DNA of 64,000 nt from Spirosoma rigui (GTDB taxonomy: Bacteria; Bacteroidota; Bacteroidia; Cytophagales; Spirosomataceae), in NCBI RefSeq assembly GCF_002067135.1, contig NZ_CP020105.1, positions 2,046,001 to 2,110,000 on the forward strand, in the 5' to 3' direction. Numbering within the stretch: the stretch's first letter is position 1; every line of letters begins with the position of its first letter. Shown here piece after piece: positions 16,626 to 24,791 of this stretch. A program made the position numbers and the translations under genes. A model generated the notes under the pieces. The model was not told the origin of the DNA. It worked only from the letters and a program-made list of their open reading frames with translations, and ran no database searches.

Positions 16626-18872
16626 ATGAAAAAGGCGTTTACGCTTATTGGCTGGCTGCTGGCAGCCGGCGCTTCTGCTCAACAACCGGCGACACGACCG
16701 TTTTCGTTTCAGTACGACCAGCGTCCCACGGTCAGTGTGGATGGGAAAACGCTGCTCAATCCCTGGGCGGGTGGACTCAATGCGACTCAGTACTCGACCA
16801 TGCGGCTGAACGGCGATACGCGCGATGACCTCGTCGTGTTCGATCGGACAACCGACAAGATCAGTACGTTCATCGCCGTCGACAGTCCTACCGGTACGGG
16901 TGTGGCCTGGCAGTATGCTCCGGCCTACGAAGCCAGTTTCCCCGGCGTCTACAGCTGGATGTTGCTGGTCGACTACGACGGTGATGGCCGCAAGGACCTG
17001 TTCACCCACGGGTCGGGGAGTATGCGGGTCTTTCACAACGAATCGCAGAATGGTCAGGTGGCGTTCAAGCTGGTTGCCGACCCACTCATAACCGAAGGCT
17101 ACAGCAGCAAGCTGCCGCTTTACGTGGCCGGTACCGATATGCCCGCCATTCTCGACTATGACGACGATGGCGATATCGACATTCTGGTCTTCGACCCCAC
17201 TGGCGATCAGGTTGCCTATAACCAGAATCTGAGCGTTGAGCGGACGGGCCGTAAAGACGGGCTCGACTTCAAGCGAACCTCGGGGGTGTGCTGGGGGCAC
17301 TTCAAGAAAAATTTCTGCAATGATTTTACCTTCGGACTCGACTGCGGGGGAGACCTCGGAACCAACAATCCGGGGGCCGTTGTACCCCCTGTTGCTTCGC
17401 CCAACGCGCGGCCGCTTCATTCGGGCAACACGCTGACGGTGGTGGATACCGATGGCGATGGTAAAAAAGACCTGCTCTTCGGATTTGTGACCTGCGAAAA
17501 CCTGGCCCGCATTAAAGGCGCAGGGCCCAACAACAGCAACGCAGCTTTTACGGGATTCGACAGTCTGTTTCCAGCCCGCAACCCCATTCTGTTTCCAGCC
17601 TTTCCGGCTACCTTCTGGGAAGATGTCGACGGCGACGGCACGAAAGACCTGCTGGCCTCACCCAACGTTACCTTTAACGAAAATCAGCTGTTCGACTTTC
17701 GGGCGTCGGGCTGGTTCTACAAAAATACCGGAACGAATCAGGCCCCTGCCTTTCAGCAGGTACAAAAAGACTTTCTGCAGGCCGATATGCTTGACCTGGG
17801 CGAGCGGGCGGCTCCCGCTTTTGCCGACCTCGACGGCGATGGCGACATGGATATGCTGGTTGGCTACGCGGGAACCAGTACCGCTACCGGCTACCGGGCG
17901 GGCCTCTGGCAGTTCGAGAACAAAGGCACTACGCAGCAACCGGCCTTTGTGCTCGTCACCACCGATTACCTGGGGCTGACGGCCAGCCTGGCACTGACCA
18001 ACGTAGTGCCCGCCTTTGTGGATGTCGACGCCAACGGGAGTCCAGACCTGATCATCACCGGCAACGGGGTCGAGATCCGGGTATTGCTCAATGCGGCTCC
18101 CAAAGGGGCCGCTGTCCGGTATAACCTCGCTACGGCTATTCGCTGGCCTACACCCAGCCTGATGATTCCCGGCGACCTGCCCACCGTGACTGACGTGGAC
18201 CGCGACGGGATCGTCGACGTGTTGATTGGCAAGAGCGATGGCACTATTCAGTACCTCCGTAATGCCGGTACGGTGACAGCACCGGTGTTTCAGCTACAGA
18301 ACCAGAATTTCGGCGGTTTCACCTTCGACCGGCCGCTGGGTGCCCGTTCGATCATCGTGACCGACCTGAACGGTGACCAGCAGGATGAACTGCTGATGGC
18401 AACCAACAGCGGTAAGGTCAACGTATATCGGTTTCCCAACCCGCTAAGTCAACCGCTCACCCTACTCGATTCGCTGCCTGCGCTGGGTGTGCCGGGCAAG
18501 GGACTGCTGGCGGCCGTGGCCGATCTCGACGGCGATCAACTACCCGATCTGATGCTGGGCAGCGTGGCCGGCGGGATGCGGTATCTGAAAAATACGTCAC
18601 AGAAAGTGGTCGTCACCGGGGTTACCGAGGAGCCAACCGGTCCATGGGTGTTTCCCAATCCAACGGAACGGTACATCACCATCCGCGCCCCGCACACCGG
18701 TCGCGTTGACCTGCTGTCGCTGTCGGGCCAGGTCATGTTGAGTAGTCAGGATGTTCGTGCCGGTACCGAAACGACGGTCGATCTTGGGCACCTGCCCGAT
18801 AGTACGTACCTGCTTCGACTCTCGGCCGACAACCGACCGGTACAGGTGCAGAAGGTGGTGGTCTGGAAATAA
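16626..18872 (+). CDS. FG-GAP/VCBS repeat protein with type IX secretion sorting domain
   Basis: A large exported protein (748 residues): signal peptide ending AAGASAQ, then repeated Asp-rich calcium-type loops of FG-GAP/VCBS repeats. At least nine can be read, for example DYDGDGRKD, DYDDDGDID, DTDGDGKKD, DVDGDGTKD, DLDGDGDMD, DVDANGSPD, DVDRDGIVD and DLDGDQLPD, consistent with a seven-bladed integrin-like propeller or two of them. The last 75 residues (VFPNPTERYITIRAP... ending VQKVVVWK) are a type A C-terminal sorting domain, so it should leave the cell through the type IX system and be released or attached to the surface. Ligand unknown. A Cys-rich insert lies near residues 215-240. Confidence 0.88.
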   Translation: MKKAFTLIGWLLAAGASAQQPATRPFSFQYDQRPTVSVDGKTLLNPWAGGLNATQYSTMRLNGDTRDDLVVFDRTTDKISTFIAVDSPTGTGVAWQYAPAYEASFPGVYSWMLLVDYDGDGRKDLFTHGSGSMRVFHNESQNGQVAFKLVADPLITEGYSSKLPLYVAGTDMPAILDYDDDGDIDILVFDPTGDQVAYNQNLSVERTGRKDGLDFKRTSGVCWGHFKKNFCNDFTFGLDCGGDLGTNNPGAVVPPVASPNARPLHSGNTLTVVDTDGDGKKDLLFGFVTCENLARIKGAGPNNSNAAFTGFDSLFPARNPILFPAFPATFWEDVDGDGTKDLLASPNVTFNENQLFDFRASGWFYKNTGTNQAPAFQQVQKDFLQADMLDLGERAAPAFADLDGDGDMDMLVGYAGTSTATGYRAGLWQFENKGTTQQPAFVLVTTDYLGLTASLALTNVVPAFVDVDANGSPDLIITGNGVEIRVLLNAAPKGAAVRYNLATAIRWPTPSLMIPGDLPTVTDVDRDGIVDVLIGKSDGTIQYLRNAGTVTAPVFQLQNQNFGGFTFDRPLGARSIIVTDLNGDQQDELLMATNSGKVNVYRFPNPLSQPLTLLDSLPALGVPGKGLLAAVADLDGDQLPDLMLGSVAGGMRYLKNTSQKVVVTGVTEEPTGPWVFPNPTERYITIRAPHTGRVDLLSLSGQVMLSSQDVRAGTETTVDLGHLPDSTYLLRLSADNRPVQVQKVVVWK

Positions 18873-18951
18873 ATTTTCCCGAAACACTTCCCTGGAGCCG
18901 GGGTTTAGGAGTGTACTAATCTGTGTATAACTACACACAAACCCCAACGTC

Positions 18952-19317
18952 ATGGAAAATACAAACAATGCTGATCAGCAGCCCGTAGACCAGAGTTCCG
19001 GTGGACCACTGGAGGGAATGTCGCCCCAGCATACCAACATGCCCGAAAATAACGACGAGATGGATTCCGTTGTTTACGCCGGTCTGGGTGTCAATAACGA
19101 GCCTGATGTTATGAACCCGGGCGACGAAGAGGCTTCCGACACGCTCCTGTATACCGATAACGCCACAGCTATGCACGCTACCGATGGTGTCTCTAACGGT
19201 GAGGATATGGACGACCTGCCCGACGATTTACTGGAAGAAGACTTGTCGGACGATGAACTAGACGACGAAATAACTGAACTCGCCGAAGAGGAAGAAGAAG
19301 GCAACGAGCGCTATTAA
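18952..19317 (+). CDS. Very acidic small protein, unknown
   Basis: No family recognised. The 121 residues contain 38 Asp/Glu, one Arg and no Lys, with the acid residues concentrated in the last 40 (DDLPDDLLEEDLSDDELDDE and AEEEEE). The N-terminal half is polar and rich in Asn, Gln and Pro, so much of it is likely disordered. No signal peptide or membrane segment. It starts 80 bases after the FG-GAP gene and ends before a large hairpin. The leader contains a small nested inverted repeat (GGGGTTT 18900-18906 with 18939-18945, and an inner 6-bp stem). Coding status rests on a clean start, a plausible length and a strongly biased but consistent composition. Confidence 0.6.
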   Translation: MENTNNADQQPVDQSSGGPLEGMSPQHTNMPENNDEMDSVVYAGLGVNNEPDVMNPGDEEASDTLLYTDNATAMHATDGVSNGEDMDDLPDDLLEEDLSDDELDDEITELAEEEEEGNERY

Positions 19318-19350
19318 GCCGCGAGCGGTAACCTTTTTTTACTAACCAGC

Positions 19351-19430
19351 AGCTAACGGTCTCCAGAACGGCCGCGTTCGGCAGTAGATACACATCTACC
19401 CGGACGCAGCCGTTCTGGAAACCGTTAGCT
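19351..19430. terminator. Long multi-part hairpin between convergent genes
   Basis: Nested inverted repeats: 19351-19360 with 19421-19430, 19363-19372 with 19409-19418, 19374-19377 with 19404-19407, and an inner GTAGAT/ATCTAC stem (19384-19389 with 19394-19399, 4-base loop). It sits between the acidic-protein gene and the minus-strand kinase gene, whose stop is at 19432. It probably acts as a bidirectional terminator, though its regular bulges recall a structured RNA. Confidence 0.6.
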
Positions 19431-19431
19431 A

Positions 19432-21042
19432 TTAATACCCGTCCCGCAGGCCCTCCAGTGTCATCGCTGGGGGTTCGTCGGGTAAGTAAATGGTAAACGT
19501 GGCTCCCTCACCGGGCTGGCTGCGGGCGTTGAGGTAACCGCTGTGGTTCTCCACGACTTTCTGCACAATGGCCAGACCAATTCCCGTTCCCTGGTAGTTG
19601 TTGCGGGTGTGCAGCCGCTGGAAGATCGTGAAAATGCGGTCGAGGTATTTCTCGTCGAACCCGATTCCATTGTCGGTGATGCTGATAGCGAAGAACGGCT
19701 TGTCGAGGTCGGCGGTTGATACCGTTTGTCCCGGCAGGGTACTAATGTCCTGGCCTGTCAGCCGCTGACAGTCGATCCGGATGTGCGGACGATAGGTGGC
19801 TACCTGCCGGTCACCAGGTTGTCTTCGGGCATCGGGCGTGTTGACAAACTTTAGTGCGTTGGTGAGCAGATTCTGAAACACTTGTTGCAGCTGCAACTCA
19901 TCGCCCATAACGACCGGTAGGGATGTCAGGTCAACTTCGGCCTGCCGGTCCTGAATAACCAGTTCCAGATCGGTCAGCACCAACTGCAGGATCTGTTGCA
20001 GGTCGACTCGCTGGAAGGGCTGTTTCTGCGACGACAGACGCGAATACGTCAGCAGATCCCGGATAAGCGTGTGCATCCGGTCGGCGGCCGACTGCATCTT
20101 GTTGATCAACCCAATACTGTGCGTACTCAGCACCCCTTCGGGCTGTTGGCTTAACATATCCCCGAAGGACAGGATCTTCCGCAGGGGTTCCTGCAGGTCA
20201 TGGCTGGCTACGTACGCAAACCGCTCCAGGTTTTGATTGGATTGCTGCAGATCGTCGATGGTTTTCTGGAGCGTCTGCTGGTTTTGCTTCGTTACGGTCG
20301 TGTCGACAAACGTCATCAACAACCCGTCGCCCAGTTTGCTGACTAGTATATCGTACCAGCCGCTCAACCCGTCGAAGGTGTAGTGCGTTTCGATACGCTG
20401 CGATTCGCCGGTTTCAACCGTATGCACGTACCGGTCGAACAGACCCGTTGGCTGGTTGCCGGGGTATTGGGTAAGCAGGGTACTGCCAATCAGCTGGTTG
20501 AGTGGGGTACCCAGGATGCGGCTGGCGGCTTCGTTGGCCAGCCGGACGCGCAGATCATATACCGCACTAACGCCGTTGCCGGCCGGTTCTCGGCGCAGGG
20601 CTTCGTAGGCAATCATGCCATTGATAGAGCCGGTCAAGACGCTTTCGATCAACTGGGACTGTTGTTTCTGAACCGTTGTATCGGTTAGAGAAACGGCAAT
20701 GCCATCCCCATAGGGCTTGAGCGAAAGCGCAAACCAGCCATCGGGACCGGGCCCGGTGGGGCGGTAGGGTAGGGATATCTCGAAGGGTTCGCCCGTGTCC
20801 ACAACGTGCCGGGCGTAGTCCCAGATCGCAGTCGATACAGCAGGGGGAAACAGATCTTCCGGACTCATGCTCTGTATCGACAACTCGTCCATGCCCGTCA
20901 GTTCTGCTGCCCTGCGATTGGCCAGTATAAGTCGAAGCGATTGAATACCACCGGTTTCTGTTCGCAGGCAACGAAAAAGCAAAATGCCATCACCCGATAC
21001 GTTCAATGCCGCCCGGAGTTCCGCAGGGTCGTCGGTGGACAT
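19432..21042 (-). CDS. Cytosolic sensor histidine kinase with two PAS-like domains
   Basis: Domain order by residue (numbered from the upstream Met at 21060): PAS-like 15-130, PAS-like 138-258, coiled coil 258-280, HisKA with phospho-acceptor H287 (YVASHDLQEPLRK), then the ATPase domain with N (NLLTNALKF), G1 (DNGIGFDEKY), F (IFTIFQRLHTR) and G2 (GTGIGLAI). No signal peptide or membrane helix, so it should sense a cytosolic signal or one passing the membrane. DLQEPL is typical of the bacteriophytochrome-like kinase group. It is the neighbour and close paralogue of the next kinase, and neither has a response regulator next to it. The Met at 21042 is used as the start. Confidence 0.9.
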   Translation of the reverse strand: MSTDDPAELRAALNVSGDGILLFRCLRTETGGIQSLRLILANRRAAELTGMDELSIQSMSPEDLFPPAVSTAIWDYARHVVDTGEPFEISLPYRPTGPGPDGWFALSLKPYGDGIAVSLTDTTVQKQQSQLIESVLTGSINGMIAYEALRREPAGNGVSAVYDLRVRLANEAASRILGTPLNQLIGSTLLTQYPGNQPTGLFDRYVHTVETGESQRIETHYTFDGLSGWYDILVSKLGDGLLMTFVDTTVTKQNQQTLQKTIDDLQQSNQNLERFAYVASHDLQEPLRKILSFGDMLSQQPEGVLSTHSIGLINKMQSAADRMHTLIRDLLTYSRLSSQKQPFQRVDLQQILQLVLTDLELVIQDRQAEVDLTSLPVVMGDELQLQQVFQNLLTNALKFVNTPDARRQPGDRQVATYRPHIRIDCQRLTGQDISTLPGQTVSTADLDKPFFAISITDNGIGFDEKYLDRIFTIFQRLHTRNNYQGTGIGLAIVQKVVENHSGYLNARSQPGEGATFTIYLPDEPPAMTLEGLRDGY

Positions 21043-21159
21043 CGCAGATAAGCCTCTCATGAGTCGTTTCGCTGAGTTACGGTACTAACTTATTGGAAAG
21101 TTACGGTAATAACCGACACGTTGTTCATTTATTCACTTATGAATCGCTCGTTTTGCGAC

Positions 21160-22731
21160 TTAACCAACAGATAACCAGGCCGTAAATGTCGAGCCCTGGC
21201 CGGGTCGGCTGCGGGCGGTTAAGGCACCGCCGTGGTTTTCGGTGATCTTCCGGGCCAGGGCCAGACCAATACCGGTTCCGTCATAGCGCCCCCGGGCGTG
21301 TAATCGCTGAAAGATGGTGAAAATCCGGTCGGTGTATTTTTCATCAAAACCGATGCCATTATCGTCGATGGACATGGCAACGTAGTGCCGACCCGTTTCC
21401 AGCAGGGCAGGCGGCAGTCCGGCCGGCTCGACCAGCACAGCCGATACGTCGATTATGGGCACCGTACCCGGCTTGTGAAATTTCAGCGCGTTATGAATCA
21501 GGCAAAAAAACAGCTGCCGAAGTTGGGTTGCATTGCCGGGAACCGTTGGTAGCGCGTCGACTTCAATGATAGCCCGTTTCTCGGCGATCAATGGCTGCAG
21601 ATCGTCGAGCGATTCGGTCAGAACGCGGTTTAGCAATACCAGCCCAAAATCTTCCTGTCGTGTTGTTAAACGAGAATAGGCCAGCAAATCTTTTACCAGA
21701 ACCTGCATTCGTTTGGCCGACCCCTGCATCCGCCTGACAATGTCGATTATGTCCTCGTCAGGGTGATTGCCCAGGCGGCTGGTCAGTAAATCGCCGAAGG
21801 ACTGAATTTTACGAAGGGGTTCCTGCAGATCGTGCGACGACACGTAGGCAAAGTGCTCCAGATTCTGGTTAGTTTGCCGCAGTTCCCGGTTGGTTCGCTC
21901 CAGTTGCTGCTGGGTTTGTTTAAGGTCGGTAATGTCCAGAAAGGTCAGCATCAGTCCATCGTTGAGCTTGTTGACAGCTACCCAGAACCAGCCTGATACC
22001 CCATCGTGCTGGTAGTCGAGATCGAACGTTGTGGACACGCCCGTGGTGGCAACCGTCACGTAGCGTTCGAAAATCGTCTGGTGGTGGGGCGGATCAGCGC
22101 CCGGGAAGGGAAGATAACCAGTCGACGGAAACAGCGTGAGCAAAGTCGTCTGATCAAATTGGCCGGGAGCCAGGCTCGGGACTAGTATACCCACCTCGTT
22201 GACGAGCAGAAACCGGAAGTCAACGATGGCACCGTCTGCACCGCGAATGGCCTCAACGACCCAGATGCCATTCAGAGAATTGTAGACAACTTCACGCAGA
22301 AAAGCCGCTTGCTGGCGCTCGGCCAGGATTCGGGCCTTCTGCTCACTCACCTCCATGAGGGAAATGATAATGCCACGTTCATCCCAGGGGCTAATCGTCA
22401 CGTCGAACCAGCCCGTATGTCCCCCGTTGGTGGTATGGTAGATTTCCTCCCGGAAACCCCGGCCCGTCAGGACGACATTGGCAGCGTGTTTCCAGATACC
22501 CGTTTCCAGCGAACGAGGAAATACTTCAGTAGCTAACTGGCCGCACAGTTCCTCCGTCGAGTGATTCGTGACCTCTTCGTAGCGCTTGTTAACGAGCCGA
22601 AACCGAAAGTCGACAAGGGTACCCGTTTCGTCGCACACCGCTTCGCAAAGAGCAATGGCGTTTGCCGAAAACTGAAGGGCTATCTTGAAAAGGGATGGGT
22701 CGATCAGCGTTGAGGGTGAGCCGGCGTTCAT
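21160..22731 (-). CDS. Cytosolic PAS sensor histidine kinase, tandem paralogue
   Basis: Same layout as its neighbour: PAS-like 15-130, PAS-like 145-270, short coiled coil 270-292, HisKA with H300 (YVSSHDLQEPLRK), ATPase domain with NALKF, DNGIGFDEKY, IFTIFQRLHARG and GTGIGLALARK. Kinase cores are closely alike while the PAS parts differ more, suggesting duplication followed by a change of signal. No membrane segment. It lies upstream of the other kinase by 117 bases in the same direction, so co-transcription is likely. Cognate regulator unknown. Confidence 0.9.
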   Translation of the reverse strand: MNAGSPSTLIDPSLFKIALQFSANAIALCEAVCDETGTLVDFRFRLVNKRYEEVTNHSTEELCGQLATEVFPRSLETGIWKHAANVVLTGRGFREEIYHTTNGGHTGWFDVTISPWDERGIIISLMEVSEQKARILAERQQAAFLREVVYNSLNGIWVVEAIRGADGAIVDFRFLLVNEVGILVPSLAPGQFDQTTLLTLFPSTGYLPFPGADPPHHQTIFERYVTVATTGVSTTFDLDYQHDGVSGWFWVAVNKLNDGLMLTFLDITDLKQTQQQLERTNRELRQTNQNLEHFAYVSSHDLQEPLRKIQSFGDLLTSRLGNHPDEDIIDIVRRMQGSAKRMQVLVKDLLAYSRLTTRQEDFGLVLLNRVLTESLDDLQPLIAEKRAIIEVDALPTVPGNATQLRQLFFCLIHNALKFHKPGTVPIIDVSAVLVEPAGLPPALLETGRHYVAMSIDDNGIGFDEKYTDRIFTIFQRLHARGRYDGTGIGLALARKITENHGGALTARSRPGQGSTFTAWLSVG

Positions 22732-23092
22732 AAATGCCAGGAGGAAAAGGGGCGTTGTGATGGGTAATGAAAGGAACGGGGCGTTGAGTGTAACCCTAAA
22801 AGTAGGAAAAAGTACCGTTGGGTAGCGCAGAACATACGAAACTATTTTAATTACCTGTTCGACTAAATTGTTAATCGACAGCCATTATTTACGGATCGTA
22901 TTGGTGGAGGAGTAACTAATAAAAGCACTCCACGGTGAGTTTTTAATACTTTTTGGCCCACATAGGAAGATAGAAAAGGGCCCCGGTGTTGTCCCACTTC
23001 CTGTCGACAAGGCTGCGCCCGGGTGATGGTTTCGATCAATGACCGGTACGGGCTGGGTAGGCCAGCAGGGTAGTAGTCTCGTTTTGATTTTC
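22732..23092. other. Intergenic stretch without a supported gene
   Basis: Two overlapping minus-strand frames of about 80-90 codons cross this stretch, but they have no family features, odd composition and run through the operator sites to the right. I treat it as the shared upstream region of the kinase gene (-) and the GTPase gene (+). No -7 match was found for the kinase. Confidence 0.5.
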
Positions 23093-23111
23093 TTTGCAAC
23101 AAAGTTGCAAA
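23093..23111. promoter_or_regulatory. Palindromic operator 1 upstream of the COG0523 GTPase
   Basis: TTTGCAACAAAGTTGCAAA is a perfect 8+8 inverted repeat with a 3-base centre. Its twin lies 61 bases away, about six helical turns, on the same face of the DNA. It precedes the predicted -33 element. A metal-responsive repressor of the Fur/Zur family is the leading inference. Confidence 0.6.
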
Positions 23112-23126
23112 AATTAGGTATTGGGC

Positions 23127-23157
23127 TTGCCTGTCTTCTGAAATCTTTTTCTATTTG
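23127..23157 (+). promoter_or_regulatory. Predicted promoter of the COG0523 GTPase gene
   Basis: TTG at 23127-23129, 20 bases, then TCTATTTG at 23150-23157, one mismatch from TAnnTTTG. Operator 2 overlaps its -7 end and the expected start of transcription, a layout suited to repression. The leader would be about 140 bases. Confidence 0.45.
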
Positions 23158-23172
23158 CAACCTGGTTGCATA
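23154..23172. promoter_or_regulatory. Palindromic operator 2 upstream of the COG0523 GTPase
   Basis: TTTGCAACCTGGTTGCATA repeats operator 1 with a different centre and two changes in the right outer arm; the core TTGCAAC-N3-GTTGCA is kept. The conserved arms with free centre are typical of a dimeric repressor site. Confidence 0.6.
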
Positions 23173-23302
23173 TTTGATGGCTTGCAGTGTTTACGTTTTC
23201 CCGATGCATTGCCGGTTTCGGTGAAACTCTTTCGTCAGCCCTGATGCAGCCAGCGCCGGAACGTACCAATCCGGCTTCGTACGGATGTAACCGAAGACTG
23301 TC

Positions 23303-24541
23303 ATGCCAAATCAGGTGAAAAAATTACCCGTAACCGTACTGAGCGGTTTTCTGGGAGCGGGAAAAACCACGCTCCTCAACCATATCCTGCACAACAAAGC
23401 CGGGCTTAAAGTAGCGGTTATTGTCAACGACATGAGCGACGTGAATGTAGATGCTCAACTTGTAAAAGACCAGAATATGTTGTCGCGCACGGAGGAGAAG
23501 CTGGTCGAGATGAGCAATGGCTGCATCTGCTGCACTCTCCGGGAGGATTTGATGCTGGAAGTCGAGAAACTAGCACTTGAAAACCGGTTTGACTACCTGC
23601 TGATTGAGTCATCGGGTATCTCGGAGCCGCTGCCCGTGGCCCAGACGTTCACTTTTGTCGATGAGGCCAACGGCATCGACCTGTCGCGGTTTTCCCGGCT
23701 GGATACGTTGGTGACGGTAGTGGACGCCTTTAACTTTTCGCGTGATTTCGGCTCGATAGAAAGTGTGTATCAGCGTGAACTGGACCGGAACACCGGTTCT
23801 CCCGACCCCGCCGATACCCGTACCATTGTCAATCTGCTGACCGATCAAATCGAATTTGCCAATGTTATCCTTCTCAACAAGACCGACCTGCTTTCCCGGA
23901 GGCAGGTGGGCGAGCTAAACGCAATTCTGAAAAAACTAAATCCGAAGGCCCGGTTGATCGAGACTGCATTTTCCAAGGTAGACCCGGCCCAGATTTTGAA
24001 TACCCACCTGTTTGATTTTGAGGAGTCGTCGCAGTCGGCGGGCTGGATTCAGGAGCTGCAGAACCAGAAAGAGGGTATCGAACACACGCCCGAAACCGAA
24101 GAATACGGAATCAGTTCGTTTGTTTTCCGCGACCGTCGGCCGTTTCACCCGGTGCGGTTCTGGCACTACCTGAGCGAGAACTTCCCGGCGGGTATCATCC
24201 GAAGTAAAGGCTTGTTCTGGCTGGCTTCCCGCCCCGACGACGCCCTGAATTTTAGTCAGGCCGGGGGCAGCCTGCGGGCCGAACGCGCGGGCGTATGGTG
24301 GGCGTCCATGCCGTTTGCCCAACGTAGTCAGTACGGGTCTTTTCTGGAAAACCAGGCAAGTATCGAAGCCCGTTGGCACAAGCGTTTCGGCGACCGGCAA
24401 AATGAGCTGGTCATCATCGGCCAGGATTTGCAACAGGATCAGATCATAGCCGAGTTGCAGGCGTGTCTGTGCACCGAAGCGGAGTTGAAACACATGGATA
24501 ACAACGGAGCTTTTAAAGATCCGTTCCCGGTTTGGGAGTAA
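23303..24541 (+). CDS. COG0523 (CobW-like) GTPase, probable zinc metallochaperone of the ZigA type
   Basis: G3E-family GTPase that in related bacteria handles zinc or another metal under shortage. Visible features: P-loop GFLGAGKTT (15-23), the metal-binding CxCC motif GCICC (C74, C76, C77), the ESSGISEP switch (102-109), and NKTD in LLNKTDLL. The C-terminal half (about 270-412) carries the CobW C-domain with [13 protein letters not shown] and FWLASRP, and a His/Asp-containing tail. The 412-residue length and C-domain match the long ZigA-like branch rather than CobW of cobalamin synthesis or HypB/UreG. Two palindromic operators upstream suggest metal-responsive control, probably by a Zur-like repressor. 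It ends before a shared terminator with the tRNA gene. Which metal is inferred, not shown. Confidence 0.85.
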   Translation: MPNQVKKLPVTVLSGFLGAGKTTLLNHILHNKAGLKVAVIVNDMSDVNVDAQLVKDQNMLSRTEEKLVEMSNGCICCTLREDLMLEVEKLALENRFDYLLIESSGISEPLPVAQTFTFVDEANGIDLSRFSRLDTLVTVVDAFNFSRDFGSIESVYQRELDRNTGSPDPADTRTIVNLLTDQIEFANVILLNKTDLLSRRQVGELNAILKKLNPKARLIETAFSKVDPAQILNTHLFDFEESSQSAGWIQELQNQKEGIEHTPETEEYGISSFVFRDRRPFHPVRFWHYLSENFPAGIIRSKGLFWLASRPDDALNFSQAGGSLRAERAGVWWASMPFAQRSQYGSFLENQASIEARWHKRFGDRQNELVIIGQDLQQDQIIAELQACLCTEAELKHMDNNGAFKDPFPVWE

Positions 24542-24596
24542 AGCGGGCTTGTTCTGCCGGAGCCAACGGCGAATTGTAGCGAGTTCTTCGCGCATA

Positions 24597-24630
24597 AAAA
24601 AACCGGAATCAGGCCTGATTCCGGTTTTTT
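24597..24630. terminator. Perfect 34-bp palindromic bidirectional terminator
   Basis: Symmetric about 24613/24614 with no loop, A run on the left and T run on the right, so it stops both the GTPase transcript (+) and the tRNA transcript (-), whose mature 3' end is 4 bases away. Confidence 0.9.
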
Positions 24631-24633
24631 GTG

Positions 24634-24706
24634 AGCCTCCTATAGGACTTGAACCTACGACCCCTTCATTACGAATGAAGTGCTCTACCAACTGAGCTAA
24701 GGAGGC
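24634..24706 (-). tRNA. tRNA-Thr (anticodon CGU)
   Basis: A complete 73-base cloverleaf on the minus strand: acceptor GCCTCCT with AGGAGGC, D arm with AGCTCAGTTGGTAGAGC, anticodon stem CTTCA/TGAAG with loop TTCGTAA (CGT reads ACG codons), and T arm with GGTTCAAGTCC. CCA is not encoded; the base after the acceptor is T. It has its own promoter and terminator. Confidence 0.96.
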
Positions 24707-24727
24707 TTTTTGTTGTGTTTGCGGGTG

Positions 24728-24759
24728 CAAAGATAGTAATCCGGAATTTAATAATGCAA
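24728..24759 (-). promoter_or_regulatory. Promoter of tRNA-Thr
   Basis: On the minus strand TTG (24759-24757), 21 bases, then TATCTTTG (24735-24728) match the consensus. Transcription would start about 15 bases before the mature tRNA. Confidence 0.7.
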
Positions 24760-24778
24760 GTATCCGTTCTCTTTTTGG

Positions 24779-24786
24779 TAAATTTG
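24779..24786 (+). promoter_or_regulatory. -7 element directly before the ABC-F start (leaderless candidate)
   Basis: TAAATTTG is an exact TAnnTTTG only five bases before the ATG at 24792. If used, transcription begins at or next to the ATG. No good -33 TTG is seen. Confidence 0.45.
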
Positions 24787-24791
24787 CATCC

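Noticed and set aside
22863..23160. Two overlapping minus-strand frames of 79 and 91 codons
   Set aside because: They cross the operator and promoter sites of the GTPase gene and show no family or composition support.
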